A DNA stretch of 42,819 nucleotides from Gemmatimonadota bacterium (GTDB taxonomy: Bacteria; Gemmatimonadota; Gemmatimonadetes; Gemmatimonadales; Gemmatimonadaceae): positions 1-42,819 of the forward strand of contig CANHJV010000011.1 of assembly GCA_947461225.1 (NCBI GenBank), read 5' to 3'. Positions 1-8,719 of the stretch are shown here, one piece after another (position 1 is the first letter of the stretch; every line of letters begins with the position of its first letter). A program made the translations under genes and the position numbers. The notes under the pieces are model-generated. The model was given only the letters and a program-made list of their open reading frames with translations, was not told the origin of the DNA and made no database searches.

Positions 1-1179
1 GACGGCCGGAGCATCGTGCTCACCGGCGACCTCGATGACCGGTATCGCCTGTATCGCGTCGTGCCGGGTGACACGGCCCCCGTGGCGCTCACCTCGGGCC
101 CGCATGATGTGGCGGGCGCCGGCATTCCGCGTGGCGCCACGAACAGCATTGACTACGTGAGTTCGGCCCCACGCCCGTCGGAACGTCACGTGTTCCGTGT
201 GAGTGCAGGCGGTGGTGTGTCTCGACAGCTCACCACGATGCCGGGCACGCATGCGCCGTTCGTGTCGCCCGACGGACGCACGATCGCGCTGCTCTCTTCG
301 AGTGATCGGCAACCTACCGAGCTGTATCTGCTCGACGTGCGCCCCGGCGCGGTGGAACGCCGCATCACCACGTCCACCACACCGGAGTTTGCCGCGGTGC
401 CGTGGATCGCGCCCACGTACCTGAGCATCAAAAATGGCAGCGACACGCTGCCGCTGCGCATTCGCGTGTTCTTTCCGCCCAACATCGACTCCACGAAGCA
501 CTATCCGGTGCTCTTCGGCCCGGCATATTCGAACACCGTGCGCAACCGCTGGGGCGGCATGAACGGCATGTTGCAGCAGTATCTCGCGCTCGAGAAGGGC
601 TACATCGTGGTGCAGGTGGATGTGCGCGGCAGCACCGGCTACGGTCGCGAATTCCGTGAGAAGTTTTTGATGGATTGGGGCGGTGGCGATCTCGAGGATC
701 TCGAGAGTGCCGTCACGTACATGAAGTCCCTGCCCTTCGTGGACGCGTCGCGCTTCGGCATCTGGGGGAGCAGCTACGGCGGCACACTCACCGTGTACTC
801 GCTGCTCAAGAAGCCGGGGTTGTTTCAGGCGGGCGTGGCGGGTGCGGCGGCAACGGACCCGTACCTCTTTGGCAGTGATGACGTGGCCATCGTGCGGCGT
901 CCGCAGTCGCACCCGGCCACGTTTACGCGCGGCGCGCTGCAGTACGCCGGCAACCTGCGCGATCATTTGCTGCTCATTCACGGCATGCAGGACGACGTCG
1001 TGCCCTTCTCGTCGGCGGTGGCGCTGGCGGAAGAGTTCATGAAGCGCGGCAAGGATTTCGACTTCGCGTTCGCGCCGGCGGCCACCCACGGCTGGACGCA
1101 GCGCCCGTATTACGCCACGTACCTCCTGCGAAAGCTGGTGGCACACTTTGACCGCTACCTCGGCCCCGGACCACGCTGA
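1..1179 (+). CDS. S9 family peptidase (DPP-IV/acylaminoacyl-peptidase type), 5'-truncated
   Basis: The reading frame is open from the first base of the window, so the true start lies upstream and only about 390 C-terminal residues are present. The first ~120 residues are the end of a TolB-like beta-propeller, with a typical 'SPDGRTIALLSS' strand. The rest is the alpha/beta-hydrolase domain of prolyl oligopeptidases. The catalytic serine is in GSSYGG (codon 772-774), the aspartate in HGMQDD (991-993) and the histidine in ATHGW (1087-1089), so the triad is complete. S9 enzymes of this type cleave short peptides, releasing dipeptides or acyl-amino acids. Related Gemmatimonadota proteins are usually exported, but the signal region is outside the window. 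The stop overlaps the next start (TGATG), which implies co-translation with the DUF1028 gene. The family call is firm; the substrate is unknown. Confidence 0.93.
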   Translation, partial: DGRSIVLTGDLDDRYRLYRVVPGDTAPVALTSGPHDVAGAGIPRGATNSIDYVSSAPRPSERHVFRVSAGGGVSRQLTTMPGTHAPFVSPDGRTIALLSSSDRQPTELYLLDVRPGAVERRITTSTTPEFAAVPWIAPTYLSIKNGSDTLPLRIRVFFPPNIDSTKHYPVLFGPAYSNTVRNRWGGMNGMLQQYLALEKGYIVVQVDVRGSTGYGREFREKFLMDWGGGDLEDLESAVTYMKSLPFVDASRFGIWGSSYGGTLTVYSLLKKPGLFQAGVAGAAATDPYLFGSDDVAIVRRPQSHPATFTRGALQYAGNLRDHLLLIHGMQDDVVPFSSAVALAEEFMKRGKDFDFAFAPAATHGWTQRPYYATYLLRKLVAHFDRYLGPGPR

Positions 1180-2240
1180 TGCGCCTTACCGCCATTGCCG
1201 CCGTACTCACGCTCGCAATCACTGCCACCCCGCGCGCGGCGCAGGCTCAAGAGCCATACGCGTGGCGTGACTCTCTGGTGTTTCACACGTTTTCCATCGC
1301 CGCCATTGATCCGCGCACCGGTGAAGTGGGCGTCGCCGTTACCACGCGCGTGCCCTGCGTGGGCAATGGCGTGCCGTGGGTGCGCAAAGGGGTGGGCGCG
1401 GTAGCCACGCAGGCGAGTACGCGCACGGAGTACGGCACCGAACTGCTCGACGCGCTCGCGCGCGGCGAGGCCCCCGACGCGGCGCTCAAGCGCGCGCTGG
1501 CCGCCGACAGCGGATTTCAGTCACGGCAGGTGGCGGTGATCTCCATCGACGGTCGCTCGGCCCAGCACACCGGGACCGGCCCGAATGCGTGGGCGGGCCA
1601 TCGTGCCGGCAAGAACTACGTGACGCAGGGCAATATTCTCGTGGGCCCCGAGGTGATCGAGGCGGTGGCCAAGAGCTTCGAAGCGAGCGAAGGCACGCCG
1701 TATCATCTGGCCGACCGACTCATCACCGCGCTCAACGCGGGCTTCGTGCTGGGCGGCGACAAGCGCCATGGACTGCGCACGTCGGCGGCTGTGGTGGTCG
1801 CCGACGCGCGACCGGGCATGTCGCGTCGCAGCGATGGCCAGACGGCGAACATCAACGTCTGCGAGAACGCCGATCCGCTGGGCGAGCTCCGGCGGATCTA
1901 CGATGCCGTGTCGCAGACGCTCGGGTATCGCACGCTCGAGCAGTTCTCCGGCGGCGACGTGTATCAGCTCAAGGTCATGCTCAATGCGCTCGGCTTCTAC
2001 AAGCGCGGCGAAGCGGTACCGGTGCGAGGTGCCGACGTGAACCTGTTCACGGCCGAGACGGTTGCCGCCGTGGATGCGTTCCGCGCGAGTGAGAAGATGG
2101 GCACGCCGGCCGTGGGCGGATCACCGGCCGGGTTGGTGGACGACGAGACGGTAACGCGCCTGTGGGCTGCGCTCGAGCGCGCCGGCAAAGCCACGGCGGT
2201 GCGTCAGCAGCTGTTGGATGGGACGATGATTCGGCGATAA
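1179..2240 (+). CDS. Exported DUF1028 protein (Ntn-hydrolase-like) with C-terminal peptidoglycan-binding-like domain
   Basis: This 353-residue protein begins with a signal peptide (residues 1-23, ending AAQAQ). Residues ~34-225 match DUF1028, a family predicted to have an Ntn-hydrolase fold. Its opening strand is HTFSIAAIDPRTGEVGVAV, followed by a conserved 'VGNGVPWVRKGVGAVATQA' region and a GGDKRHG loop. Residues ~230-350 (VYQLKVMLNALGFY, then ETVAAVDAFR and DDETVTRLW) look like a putative peptidoglycan-binding helical domain, a known partner of DUF1028. The activity of DUF1028 is not established; proteolysis or amide hydrolysis is the usual guess. The start codon overlaps the S9 peptidase stop by one base, so the two exported proteins are probably made together. 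The fold assignment is confident, the function is not. Confidence 0.88.
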   Translation: MRLTAIAAVLTLAITATPRAAQAQEPYAWRDSLVFHTFSIAAIDPRTGEVGVAVTTRVPCVGNGVPWVRKGVGAVATQASTRTEYGTELLDALARGEAPDAALKRALAADSGFQSRQVAVISIDGRSAQHTGTGPNAWAGHRAGKNYVTQGNILVGPEVIEAVAKSFEASEGTPYHLADRLITALNAGFVLGGDKRHGLRTSAAVVVADARPGMSRRSDGQTANINVCENADPLGELRRIYDAVSQTLGYRTLEQFSGGDVYQLKVMLNALGFYKRGEAVPVRGADVNLFTAETVAAVDAFRASEKMGTPAVGGSPAGLVDDETVTRLWAALERAGKATAVRQQLLDGTMIRR

Positions 2241-2267
2241 CGCACGCGAGAACCAGCACGAACGCCG

Positions 2268-2828
2268 CTAGTTGATCACCCGCAGTTGATTGTCCACGGT
2301 GAGAACGCCCGGCGCCGATCGAACACTTTCCTCGATGCATCGGCGCTCGTTCATCGAATGCACCGTGCCGCGGATCGTCACGTGTCCTTCGTGTACCTGC
2401 ACGGCGATGGCGTGCGCCTCGTCGAGCACTTCCGCCTGGAGTTGCTCGACGATGTGCCGCTTGATGTCCGACACCGAGATGTCGGGCTTGACGGTGATCT
2501 GATTGTCGATCGTCCGCACGCCGTCGACGAAGCGCAACGCACGTTCCGCGCAGGCGCGCTGATAGAACGTCTGCACGCATCCCTCGAGGGTAAGATGCCC
2601 GTTGGCGACCCGCATGGTGACGCTGCGCGGCACGCCGGGCTCGTCCAGCAAGGCTTGCTGCACGAGCTGGGTGAGCTCAGGATCGGCGCGCACAACCGTG
2701 CGGTGTATCGGTACGCTCAATGATCCGGCCGGTTCGGCAACGACGCCATTGTCGAACATCGTCGGAGCGGAGCTGTAGCGGGGGAAGTACCCACGGGCGA
2801 CGCCCGTGCGTGGAGGTTGGTCGGACAT
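2268..2828 (-). CDS. Double BON-domain protein
   Basis: A 186-residue protein with two BON domains, at residues ~50-114 and ~119-185. Each shows the alpha-beta pattern with a Gly-containing strand pair (ANGHLTLEGCV; HEGHVTIRGTV) and the closing 'GV-TIDNQI-V' element. BON domains are thought to bind phospholipid or anionic surfaces in the periplasm, as in OsmY. I see no clear signal peptide: the N-terminus is a ~45-residue Pro/Ala-containing stretch, so the protein may be cytoplasmic or the annotated start may be wrong. The ATG is preceded by GAGG at a 5-base spacing. It lies 80 bp downstream of ftsH on the same strand and may be co-transcribed, which would pair a quality-control protease with a stress-type surface protein. 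Confidence 0.9.
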   Translation of the reverse strand: MSDQPPRTGVARGYFPRYSSAPTMFDNGVVAEPAGSLSVPIHRTVVRADPELTQLVQQALLDEPGVPRSVTMRVANGHLTLEGCVQTFYQRACAERALRFVDGVRTIDNQITVKPDISVSDIKRHIVEQLQAEVLDEAHAIAVQVHEGHVTIRGTVHSMNERRCIEESVRSAPGVLTVDNQLRVIN

Positions 2829-2908
2829 AGGGACCTCAGGGTACGGCGCACCGGGATGAAACGAAGGCGACCGCGTGCGCGAGCGGCGTGCCCCCGCGAG
2901 AGGTTCGG

Positions 2909-4792
2909 TCAGGCCACGGCGACACTGCGTGGCTCGATCGGCATGACCACGGCCGGTAACTGTTCACGCACCAGCGTTTCCTCGACCAGCAACCGCTGTG
3001 CGCCATCCTCGAGAGCGGTGCGATTGATCGTGAGGATCTGCATGGCCCGCTCGATCGCACGCGCCACGATCGCCCGGACGGCCATTTCGATGTCGCGGGC
3101 CGTGGATTCGCTGTACAACCGTGACTCGGGGGCAGTGAGGCCCGCGGCCGCTGGCATGAGTCCGTTGGGATAACCATACGTGACGTGCCCGACGGTTTCG
3201 TCCATGCCGTACCGCGTGACCATGTCGCGCGCGAGTTCGGTGGCCTTCACGAGATCATCGGCCGCGCCGGTGGAGAGCTCATGAAACACCACCAGCTCGG
3301 CGGCGCGTCCCCCCAGCATGACGGCAAGCCGCCCCTCCAATTCCTTGCGTGTGGCGATGTACCGGTCTTCGGTGGGGCGCTGCAGCGTAAACCCCAGCGC
3401 GCCGAGCCCGTGCGGCACGATCGACACCTTGTGCACCGGGTCGGTGCCGGGAATCGCCATCGCCACCAGCGCGTGCCCCATCTCGTGATACGACGTGATG
3501 GTGCGCTCCTGCCTGGTAAGAATGCGGCTGCGCGTGGCGAGTCCGGCCACGATGCGCTCCACGGCAGCGGTGAAGTCATCGATGGTGACCGAGGTCGCGC
3601 CACGCCGCGTCGCGATGAGGGCGGCTTCGTTCACGAGATTCGCCAGATCGGCGCCGGTGAACCCGGGTGTGAGCGCCGCCACCTCTTCGAGCTGCAGCGA
3701 GGCGTCGAGCGGGGTCGCCTTCGCATGCACGCGAAGAATCTGCACGCGTCCGGCGCGGTCGGGACGGTCCACCAGCACTTGTCGGTCAAAGCGTCCGGCG
3801 CGCAACAGGGCGGGATCGAGAGTCTCCGGCCGGTTCGTCGCCGCCAGCACGATGACGCGGGAGTCCGGCGAGAAGCCGTCGAGTTCGGCGAGCAATTGAT
3901 TCAGGGTCTGCTCCTTCTCGTCGTTCGCCCCGCTGATCATCGACGTGCCGCGCGCGCGGCCAAGGGCATCGATCTCGTCGATGAACACGATGCACGGCGC
4001 CTGCTGGCGTGCCCGCAGGAAGAGGTCGCGCACGCGCGCGGCGCCGATCCCGACAAATAGCTCCACGAATTCCGACCCGTTGATCGAGAAGAACGGAACG
4101 CGGCTTTCCCCGGCGATGGCCCGTGCAAGCAACGTCTTGCCGGTGCCCGGCGGCCCCACCAGCAGCACGCCTTTCGGGATGTGCGCGCCCAGTCTCCCGA
4201 AGGCCGTGGGATCCTTCAGAAAGGCTATGATTTCGCGCAGTTCGGCTTTCGCCTCATCGACACCGGCCACGCTGTCGAAAGTCACGTTCACCGATGGTTC
4301 GGCGAAAATGGTCGCACGGCTGCGCCCGAAGTTGAGCACGCCGCCCGTCTGCTGCCCGACGAAGCGGCGTCCGAGCCACGACCAGAGCGCGATCATGAGC
4401 GCGAGCGGAAGGAGCCAGCCGATGAGAGACGGCAGCCAGCCGGACGAGGGCTGCCCGGTGACGGTGATGTGATGCGCCCGCAGCGTTTCGACGAGCGCGG
4501 GATCGACCCGCACCGCGGTGACCACCTCGACCGTCGCGCTGTCGGGGGCGCGTAACGTGGCCTGCACGTCGGTCTCGCTCACGAGCACCTCGGTGACGCG
4601 ACCGGAATCGACCAGCTGCAGAAACGTGCTGTACGGCACGGCCTTCACCGAGGCCTCACCGCACGAGCGGGTGAGCATGACGAGCCCGAGGAACGCCAGG
4701 GGAAGCAGCCACGGTGCCATCCGCATCACGGCCGCTTCGGGTGGCGTGCCCTGCGGTGTGCCGGTCGGGGGCAGCGTGGATGGCTCGCTCAT
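2909..4792 (-). CDS. ftsH: ATP-dependent zinc metalloprotease FtsH
   Basis: A 627-residue membrane AAA+ protease that extracts and degrades membrane and regulatory proteins. There is one N-terminal membrane segment (~26-42), a small periplasmic domain (~50-118) and a second membrane segment (~120-140). The AAA module follows: Walker A GPPGTGKT at 213-220, pore motif FVGIG near 246-250, Walker B VFIDEID near 269-275, and a second region of homology near 318-337 ([20 protein letters not shown]). The peptidase domain has zinc motif HEMGH at 436-440, where most FtsH have HEAGH, and the third-ligand region TGAADDL near 508-514. I chose ATG 4792 because the longer frame upstream has no FtsH-like sequence. 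The C-terminus is shorter than in E. coli. Genomes of this kind often have several FtsH copies, so this may not be the housekeeping one. Confidence 0.95.
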   Translation of the reverse strand: MSEPSTLPPTGTPQGTPPEAAVMRMAPWLLPLAFLGLVMLTRSCGEASVKAVPYSTFLQLVDSGRVTEVLVSETDVQATLRAPDSATVEVVTAVRVDPALVETLRAHHITVTGQPSSGWLPSLIGWLLPLALMIALWSWLGRRFVGQQTGGVLNFGRSRATIFAEPSVNVTFDSVAGVDEAKAELREIIAFLKDPTAFGRLGAHIPKGVLLVGPPGTGKTLLARAIAGESRVPFFSINGSEFVELFVGIGAARVRDLFLRARQQAPCIVFIDEIDALGRARGTSMISGANDEKEQTLNQLLAELDGFSPDSRVIVLAATNRPETLDPALLRAGRFDRQVLVDRPDRAGRVQILRVHAKATPLDASLQLEEVAALTPGFTGADLANLVNEAALIATRRGATSVTIDDFTAAVERIVAGLATRSRILTRQERTITSYHEMGHALVAMAIPGTDPVHKVSIVPHGLGALGFTLQRPTEDRYIATRKELEGRLAVMLGGRAAELVVFHELSTGAADDLVKATELARDMVTRYGMDETVGHVTYGYPNGLMPAAAGLTAPESRLYSESTARDIEMAVRAIVARAIERAMQILTINRTALEDGAQRLLVEETLVREQLPAVVMPIEPRSVAVA

Positions 4793-4986
4793 GGAGGAAG
4801 CATGGCAGCCGCGAGCGGCGCAGTGTGTCGGTGATTCCCACCACAGCATGTCCGGCGTTTTCCCACTTTTGGCGTGGGGCCAGCGGGCGCACATATCGCG
4901 ACCAGTCTGGCGCAATGATGCTGCAACCCGTGAATGACCGTCTACAGGCGCCCCCGTTTGCCACCCTTCCATTCGAAGAGGAGCGT

Positions 4987-5241
4987 ATGTTGCTCGCCAC
5001 GCCCATGCATGAGTCCGGCCGTTCGCTGATCGATATCACGGTTGGCGAGCGGGTCGCGGTCGGCGCCGTGCTGTTCGACATTGTCCGGAATCATTGTTCG
5101 TCCGTCGGCATTCAGCCGGGGGTCGTGATGCGTTGTGAATGCTGCACCAGCCGCAGCGTGCTGCTCCGACGTGAAGACGGCATACAGATCGAACTGGATC
5201 GCGTGTACGCAGCCTTCGTCGAGGTTAAGGCGCTCCATTGA
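4987..5241 (+). CDS. Small FeoA-like (SH3-fold) protein with Cys cluster
   Basis: An 84-residue protein divergent from ftsH. Residues ~15-82 fit the FeoA/DtxR-C-terminal SH3-like pattern: GERVAVGAVLFDIV, then VGIQPGVVMRCE, then GIQIELDRVYAAFVEV. FeoA domains bind partner proteins or metal and occur free-standing or in metal-responsive regulators. Unusual here are four cysteines (C37, C50, C52, C53), including a CxCC cluster, which could bind iron or zinc or sense redox. The start is uncertain. ATG 4987 has AGAGGAG just upstream but at only ~3 bases. ATG 4915 or 4918 would add ~24 residues with no homology and no ribosome binding site. No feoB is adjacent, so a role in ferrous transport is unsupported. 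Confidence 0.68.
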   Translation: MLLATPMHESGRSLIDITVGERVAVGAVLFDIVRNHCSSVGIQPGVVMRCECCTSRSVLLRREDGIQIELDRVYAAFVEVKALH

Positions 5242-5335
5242 GCGCCAGCGCCAATCGACCTGAAACGCCGCCATGACGGCGATCGAGGAAGACCTGCGGC
5301 GTGCGAACGCCGGGATCCGTCCGGTGCGGCAGGAG

Positions 5336-5390
5336 GTTGTTACGGTGTGATCGGTGTGATCCGTGTTCCGGCGGTTTTCGATCTGTCCGT
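5336..5390 (+). repeat. Intergenic repeat copy A (55 bp)
   Basis: Starts GTTGTTACGGTGTGATC and ends GTTTTCGATCTGTCCGT. It aligns without gaps to 5596-5650 with 47 of 55 positions identical by my count. Its part 5350-5383 is also inverted at 5416-5448, so the pair could fold into a long imperfect hairpin in RNA or single-stranded DNA. Confidence 0.8.
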
Positions 5391-5415
5391 GACACCGGCG
5401 TTGGTGAGACAGCAG

Positions 5416-5448
5416 GATCGAAACAGCCAGAACACGGATGACACCGAT
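5416..5448 (-). repeat. Inverted partial repeat copy
   Basis: The reverse complement reads ATCGGTGTCATCCGTGTTC followed by TGGCTGTTTCGATC. It matches 5350-5383 apart from three substitutions and one deleted T. With a 32-base loop this forms a possible stem of about 33 bp, well placed as a transcript-end structure for the FeoA-like gene. Confidence 0.75.
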
Positions 5449-5595
5449 TTACGGAACCAACACGGATAAGCCAAACGGTGACGCGGACGACTCAATGGCG
5501 CTGCGCCGTAGAGCCGTCCGCGTTGTGTTCGAGCAAGCCAGAAGAAAGTCGTCGGAACGCCGACGACCTTCGTCGCACACCCGGAGCAAATCCGT

Positions 5596-5650
5596 GTTGT
5601 TACGGTGTGATCCGCAGAATCCGTGTTCCGGCTGTTTTCGATCTATCCGC
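5596..5650 (+). repeat. Intergenic repeat copy B (55 bp)
   Basis: Second direct copy, exactly 260 bp from copy A. It ends one base before the stop codon (TAG, bottom strand) of the BNR-propeller gene, so any transcript of that gene would carry its complement as the first 3'-untranslated sequence. Confidence 0.8.
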
Positions 5651-5651
5651 G

Positions 5652-8600
5652 CTACCGCCGCGCGGGCACCAGCACGGCGCGTTCTTCTGGCGACACGCGC
5701 ACTACGCGCAGGGACTGTGTCGAGGCGTTGGGTTGGCCCGGGAGTTCGAGTACGATGCGGTAGTCGCCCGTTTCCACGAACGACGTGCGACCGCCACCAA
5801 AGCCGCCGCCACCACCACCGCCGAAGCCACCAGGTCCGCCAGCAGCCGGGGTACGATTCTGCGCGGCGATCAGGGCTTTGGCCTGATTCTCCGGCGTGCC
5901 CGTGCTGTCGGCGGCACCACGCGCTTCCGCCGGCCGGGCGTTGAAGCCAGCGGGGAAGCCAGGATCGTTGATGTTGCCCGCGGGCTGCGGCCCTCCGCCG
6001 AATCCACCGCGACCGCCGGTGTTCGGTCCCTGCATCTGCGCACCGGTTGCCTGCAGGTTCCACGTGACCGTATTCAATCCCGCGGTGTTCGTGCCGAGCA
6101 GTCGCGCGACGGTGTCACCAGCCGCGTTGAGCACCGTGATACGCGGCGCACCACCGGTGACCGGGGCGGCGAGTCGGTACGTAATCGCCGCACCGGCCGG
6201 CACGCGGTCACCGCGCCACATGCGCTGGGCCCGCGGCTCGGAGCCCACCGGACGCTCGCCATACTGCAGCGCCACGGTGGGCTTGAAGAGCACCGCCGAG
6301 GCCGACAGCGCGGCCGACGTGAACTGTTCCAGCGGAGACACGTCGAGAATCTGCACGCCACGACCGTGCGTGCCGGCGATCAGTTCGCGATCGCGCGGAT
6401 GCACCTGCAGGTCGTACACGGGCACCGTGGGGAGATTGTTGTCGAGCGAGAACCAGGTCGCGCCCTTGTCGAGCGACGCCGATACGCCGAGCTCCGTGCC
6501 TGCGTACAGCAGCGACGCGTTGAACGGATCCTCGCGCACCACATACACCGTGTTCGGACGACCGACCGCAAGACCGGCCGCAATCGAGCGGAACGTCTTC
6601 CCGAAATCGTTCGAGACGAACAGATACGGTACAAAATCGTTATCGCGGTGATTGTCGAACGCCACGTACACCGTGGCGGAATCGGACGGACTCGCTTCGA
6701 TCTTGCTCACATGCGTGAAGGGCGGCACGCCCGCGAAACGTGCGCTCAGGTCTTCCCACGCGGCACCGTCGTTCTTCGTGAGCCACACCTTGCCATCGTT
6801 CGTGCCCACATACAACACGCCGGCCTTGAACGGCGACTCGGCGATCGTCACGATCGTGGCGTTCTCTTCGGCACCGGTCGCATCGCGCGTAATGCCGCCG
6901 GTGGCATCCACCGCCGGATTGCCGTCAATGTCGAAGCCGGTGGTGATACGAATGCGTGCTTCATCGCGCGACGACAGATCAGGCGAAATCGCGTACGGGT
7001 CTTCGCCCTTCTTTACCGACTTAAACAGCTTCTCGGCCCCGGAGTAGAACACATTCGCGTCGTGTCGCGACAAGATGAACGGCGTGTTCCAGTTCCATCG
7101 CGTCGCGACATTCGGATCAGCGAGCTCCTTCTTCATCTGCAGGCGGATGTCGGCGATGCTCTTCGTCTGCTCCGGCGTGAGCGGCGTGGTGCCGGTCCCG
7201 CGGATGCGCGCGATCTGCTGGCCGAACTGCGTACGTGTGACGGTACGGGCTTTCACGCTCATTACTTCGCCCGTGGCCACGTTGCGGCGCGCGATGTTGC
7301 CGCCCTGCGACTCGTAGTACACGTAGTCAGGATTGAACGGGTCCTGCGCCGTCTGCAGGCCGTCGGCGGCGAAGATCGCGAACCAGTCGGTCATCTGCAG
7401 CGGCGCGCCGGCCCGACGGCTCAACCCGCAGGAGCTGCCGTTGTCCTGCAAGCCGCCGCACACGCGATAGGGCACCTGAAAGTCATAGCTGATGCCGTAG
7501 AACTGGCCCATCGCCATGTTGTTCACGGCGTCGTACGTGCCACCCTTGTCCCACGTCTGAAAGATGCCCGCGTCACCACCGACAATGAAATGCTCGGGGT
7601 CGTTGGGGTCGATCCACATGGCGTGATAGTCTTCATGAATGCCGACCATCCCGGCGCGCCAGGACGCACCGCCATCATTGGAAAAGGCGAAGTCGACGGC
7701 CATGCGATACACGCGATCGGCATTCTTCGGGTCGACGCGGATCTGCGAGAAGTAGAACGGACGGTTGTTGATCGTGCTCATCCACGTCCACGTGGCGCCG
7801 CCGTTTGCCGAGCGATACAGACCGCTGAGCAGGCGCTGCGGCTTGGCACCGCGCACGCTGTCGGCTTCGACCATGGCGTACACCATGTCGGGATTACTGG
7901 GCGCGATGGCGAGATTGATGCGACCCTTCGTCGTGGCCGGGAAACCACCGCCGGTGATTTCTTTCCACGTCGTGCCGCCGTCGGTGGACTTCCAGAGCGC
8001 CGAACCGGGGCCGCCACTCTTGAGAAAGTGCGCCTTGCGGATGCGTTCCCAGCTGGTGGCGTAGAGTACGTTCGGATCGCGCGGGTCCATCGCGAGATCG
8101 ACGAAGCCGGCCTTGTCGCTGATGAATTTGCTCAGCGTCCAGGTCTTGCCGCCGTCGATCGTCTTGTAGAGACCACGCTCGGGGTTGGTGGCCCACAGGG
8201 CGCCCAGCGCCGCGACATACACGATGTCGGGGTTGGTGGGATGCACGAGAATGCGCCCGATGTGCTGCGTTTTTTCGAGGCCCATGCTCTGCCACGTCAC
8301 GCCGCCGTCCACCGACTTATAAATGCCGTAGCCCGGCGCCACGGAGTTGCGCGAATCCTCTTCACCCGTGCCGGCCCAGATGATATTCGGATTACTCGGC
8401 GCGATGGCGAGATCGCCCATCGAGGCGATCGGGCCCTTCTCCCAGAGCGGCACGAACGACGTACCGGCGTTGACCGTCTTCCAGATGCCACCGGTGGCGC
8501 CGGCCACGTAGAACGTTTTCGGCGCGCTGGGATGCGCTTCGACATCGGTAATGCGTCCGGCCATGTTCACGGGGCCGATCGAACGCCAACGCAGGCCGTT

Positions 8601-8684
8601 CAGCGTCGCCGCATCGGGCGTTTGCGCGCCGGCAACGCCAGCAAGGAGCAGTGTCGGCGCGGCGAGTCGAAACAGAGAACGCAT
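5652..8684 (-). CDS. Exported BNR/sortilin (VPS10)-like beta-propeller protein, 'glycosyl hydrolase' family
   Basis: A 1010-residue protein with signal peptide MRSLFRLAAPTLLLAGVAGA. Residues ~30-800 are repeated propeller blades with BNR/Asp-box-like motifs (KSVDGGVTW, KTIDGGKTW, KSTDGGTTW, RSANGGATW), the VPS10/sortilin-like arrangement often auto-annotated as glycosyl hydrolase or exo-sialidase. I see no sialidase Arg triad, so enzymatic activity is unproven. The last ~200 residues form a beta-rich region interrupted by Gly-rich tracts (near 5789-5842 a run of GGFGGGGGGGFGGG type). The chosen ATG gives a clean signal peptide. An alternative ATG at 8723 overlaps the stop of the upstream peptidase as ATGA, so the two genes form one transcription unit either way. 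It is probably an extracellular or surface-associated partner of peptide degradation. Confidence 0.88.
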   Translation of the reverse strand: MRSLFRLAAPTLLLAGVAGAQTPDAATLNGLRWRSIGPVNMAGRITDVEAHPSAPKTFYVAGATGGIWKTVNAGTSFVPLWEKGPIASMGDLAIAPSNPNIIWAGTGEEDSRNSVAPGYGIYKSVDGGVTWQSMGLEKTQHIGRILVHPTNPDIVYVAALGALWATNPERGLYKTIDGGKTWTLSKFISDKAGFVDLAMDPRDPNVLYATSWERIRKAHFLKSGGPGSALWKSTDGGTTWKEITGGGFPATTKGRINLAIAPSNPDMVYAMVEADSVRGAKPQRLLSGLYRSANGGATWTWMSTINNRPFYFSQIRVDPKNADRVYRMAVDFAFSNDGGASWRAGMVGIHEDYHAMWIDPNDPEHFIVGGDAGIFQTWDKGGTYDAVNNMAMGQFYGISYDFQVPYRVCGGLQDNGSSCGLSRRAGAPLQMTDWFAIFAADGLQTAQDPFNPDYVYYESQGGNIARRNVATGEVMSVKARTVTRTQFGQQIARIRGTGTTPLTPEQTKSIADIRLQMKKELADPNVATRWNWNTPFILSRHDANVFYSGAEKLFKSVKKGEDPYAISPDLSSRDEARIRITTGFDIDGNPAVDATGGITRDATGAEENATIVTIAESPFKAGVLYVGTNDGKVWLTKNDGAAWEDLSARFAGVPPFTHVSKIEASPSDSATVYVAFDNHRDNDFVPYLFVSNDFGKTFRSIAAGLAVGRPNTVYVVREDPFNASLLYAGTELGVSASLDKGATWFSLDNNLPTVPVYDLQVHPRDRELIAGTHGRGVQILDVSPLEQFTSAALSASAVLFKPTVALQYGERPVGSEPRAQRMWRGDRVPAGAAITYRLAAPVTGGAPRITVLNAAGDTVARLLGTNTAGLNTVTWNLQATGAQMQGPNTGGRGGFGGGPQPAGNINDPGFPAGFNARPAEARGAADSTGTPENQAKALIAAQNRTPAAGGPGGFGGGGGGGFGGGRTSFVETGDYRIVLELPGQPNASTQSLRVVRVSPEERAVLVPARR

Positions 8685-8719
8685 GACGGTGACGGAAGAG
8701 TGGAGAGGGATTCGCGGGC

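Larger units (their letters stand above)
5242..5651. other. Gene-free intergenic region carrying a repeat family
   Basis: No convincing gene lies in these 410 bases. Frames that cross it have Arg/Ser-rich shadow composition and no ribosome binding site. It contains two direct copies and one partial inverted copy of a ~55-bp sequence, annotated separately. The flanking genes end here convergently: the FeoA-like gene from the left and the BNR protein from the right. The repeats may therefore act at transcript ends. Confidence 0.7.

Noticed and set aside
4793-4972. 60-residue N-terminal extension of FtsH from an upstream start
   Set aside because: The extension has Cys/His/Trp-rich non-conserved sequence and would overlap the divergent promoter region. 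FtsH homology begins at the ATG at 4792.
5652-8684. Naming the BNR protein a sialidase
   Set aside because: Asp-box-like blades alone do not make a sialidase, and the Arg triad and nucleophile Tyr/Glu pair are not evident.
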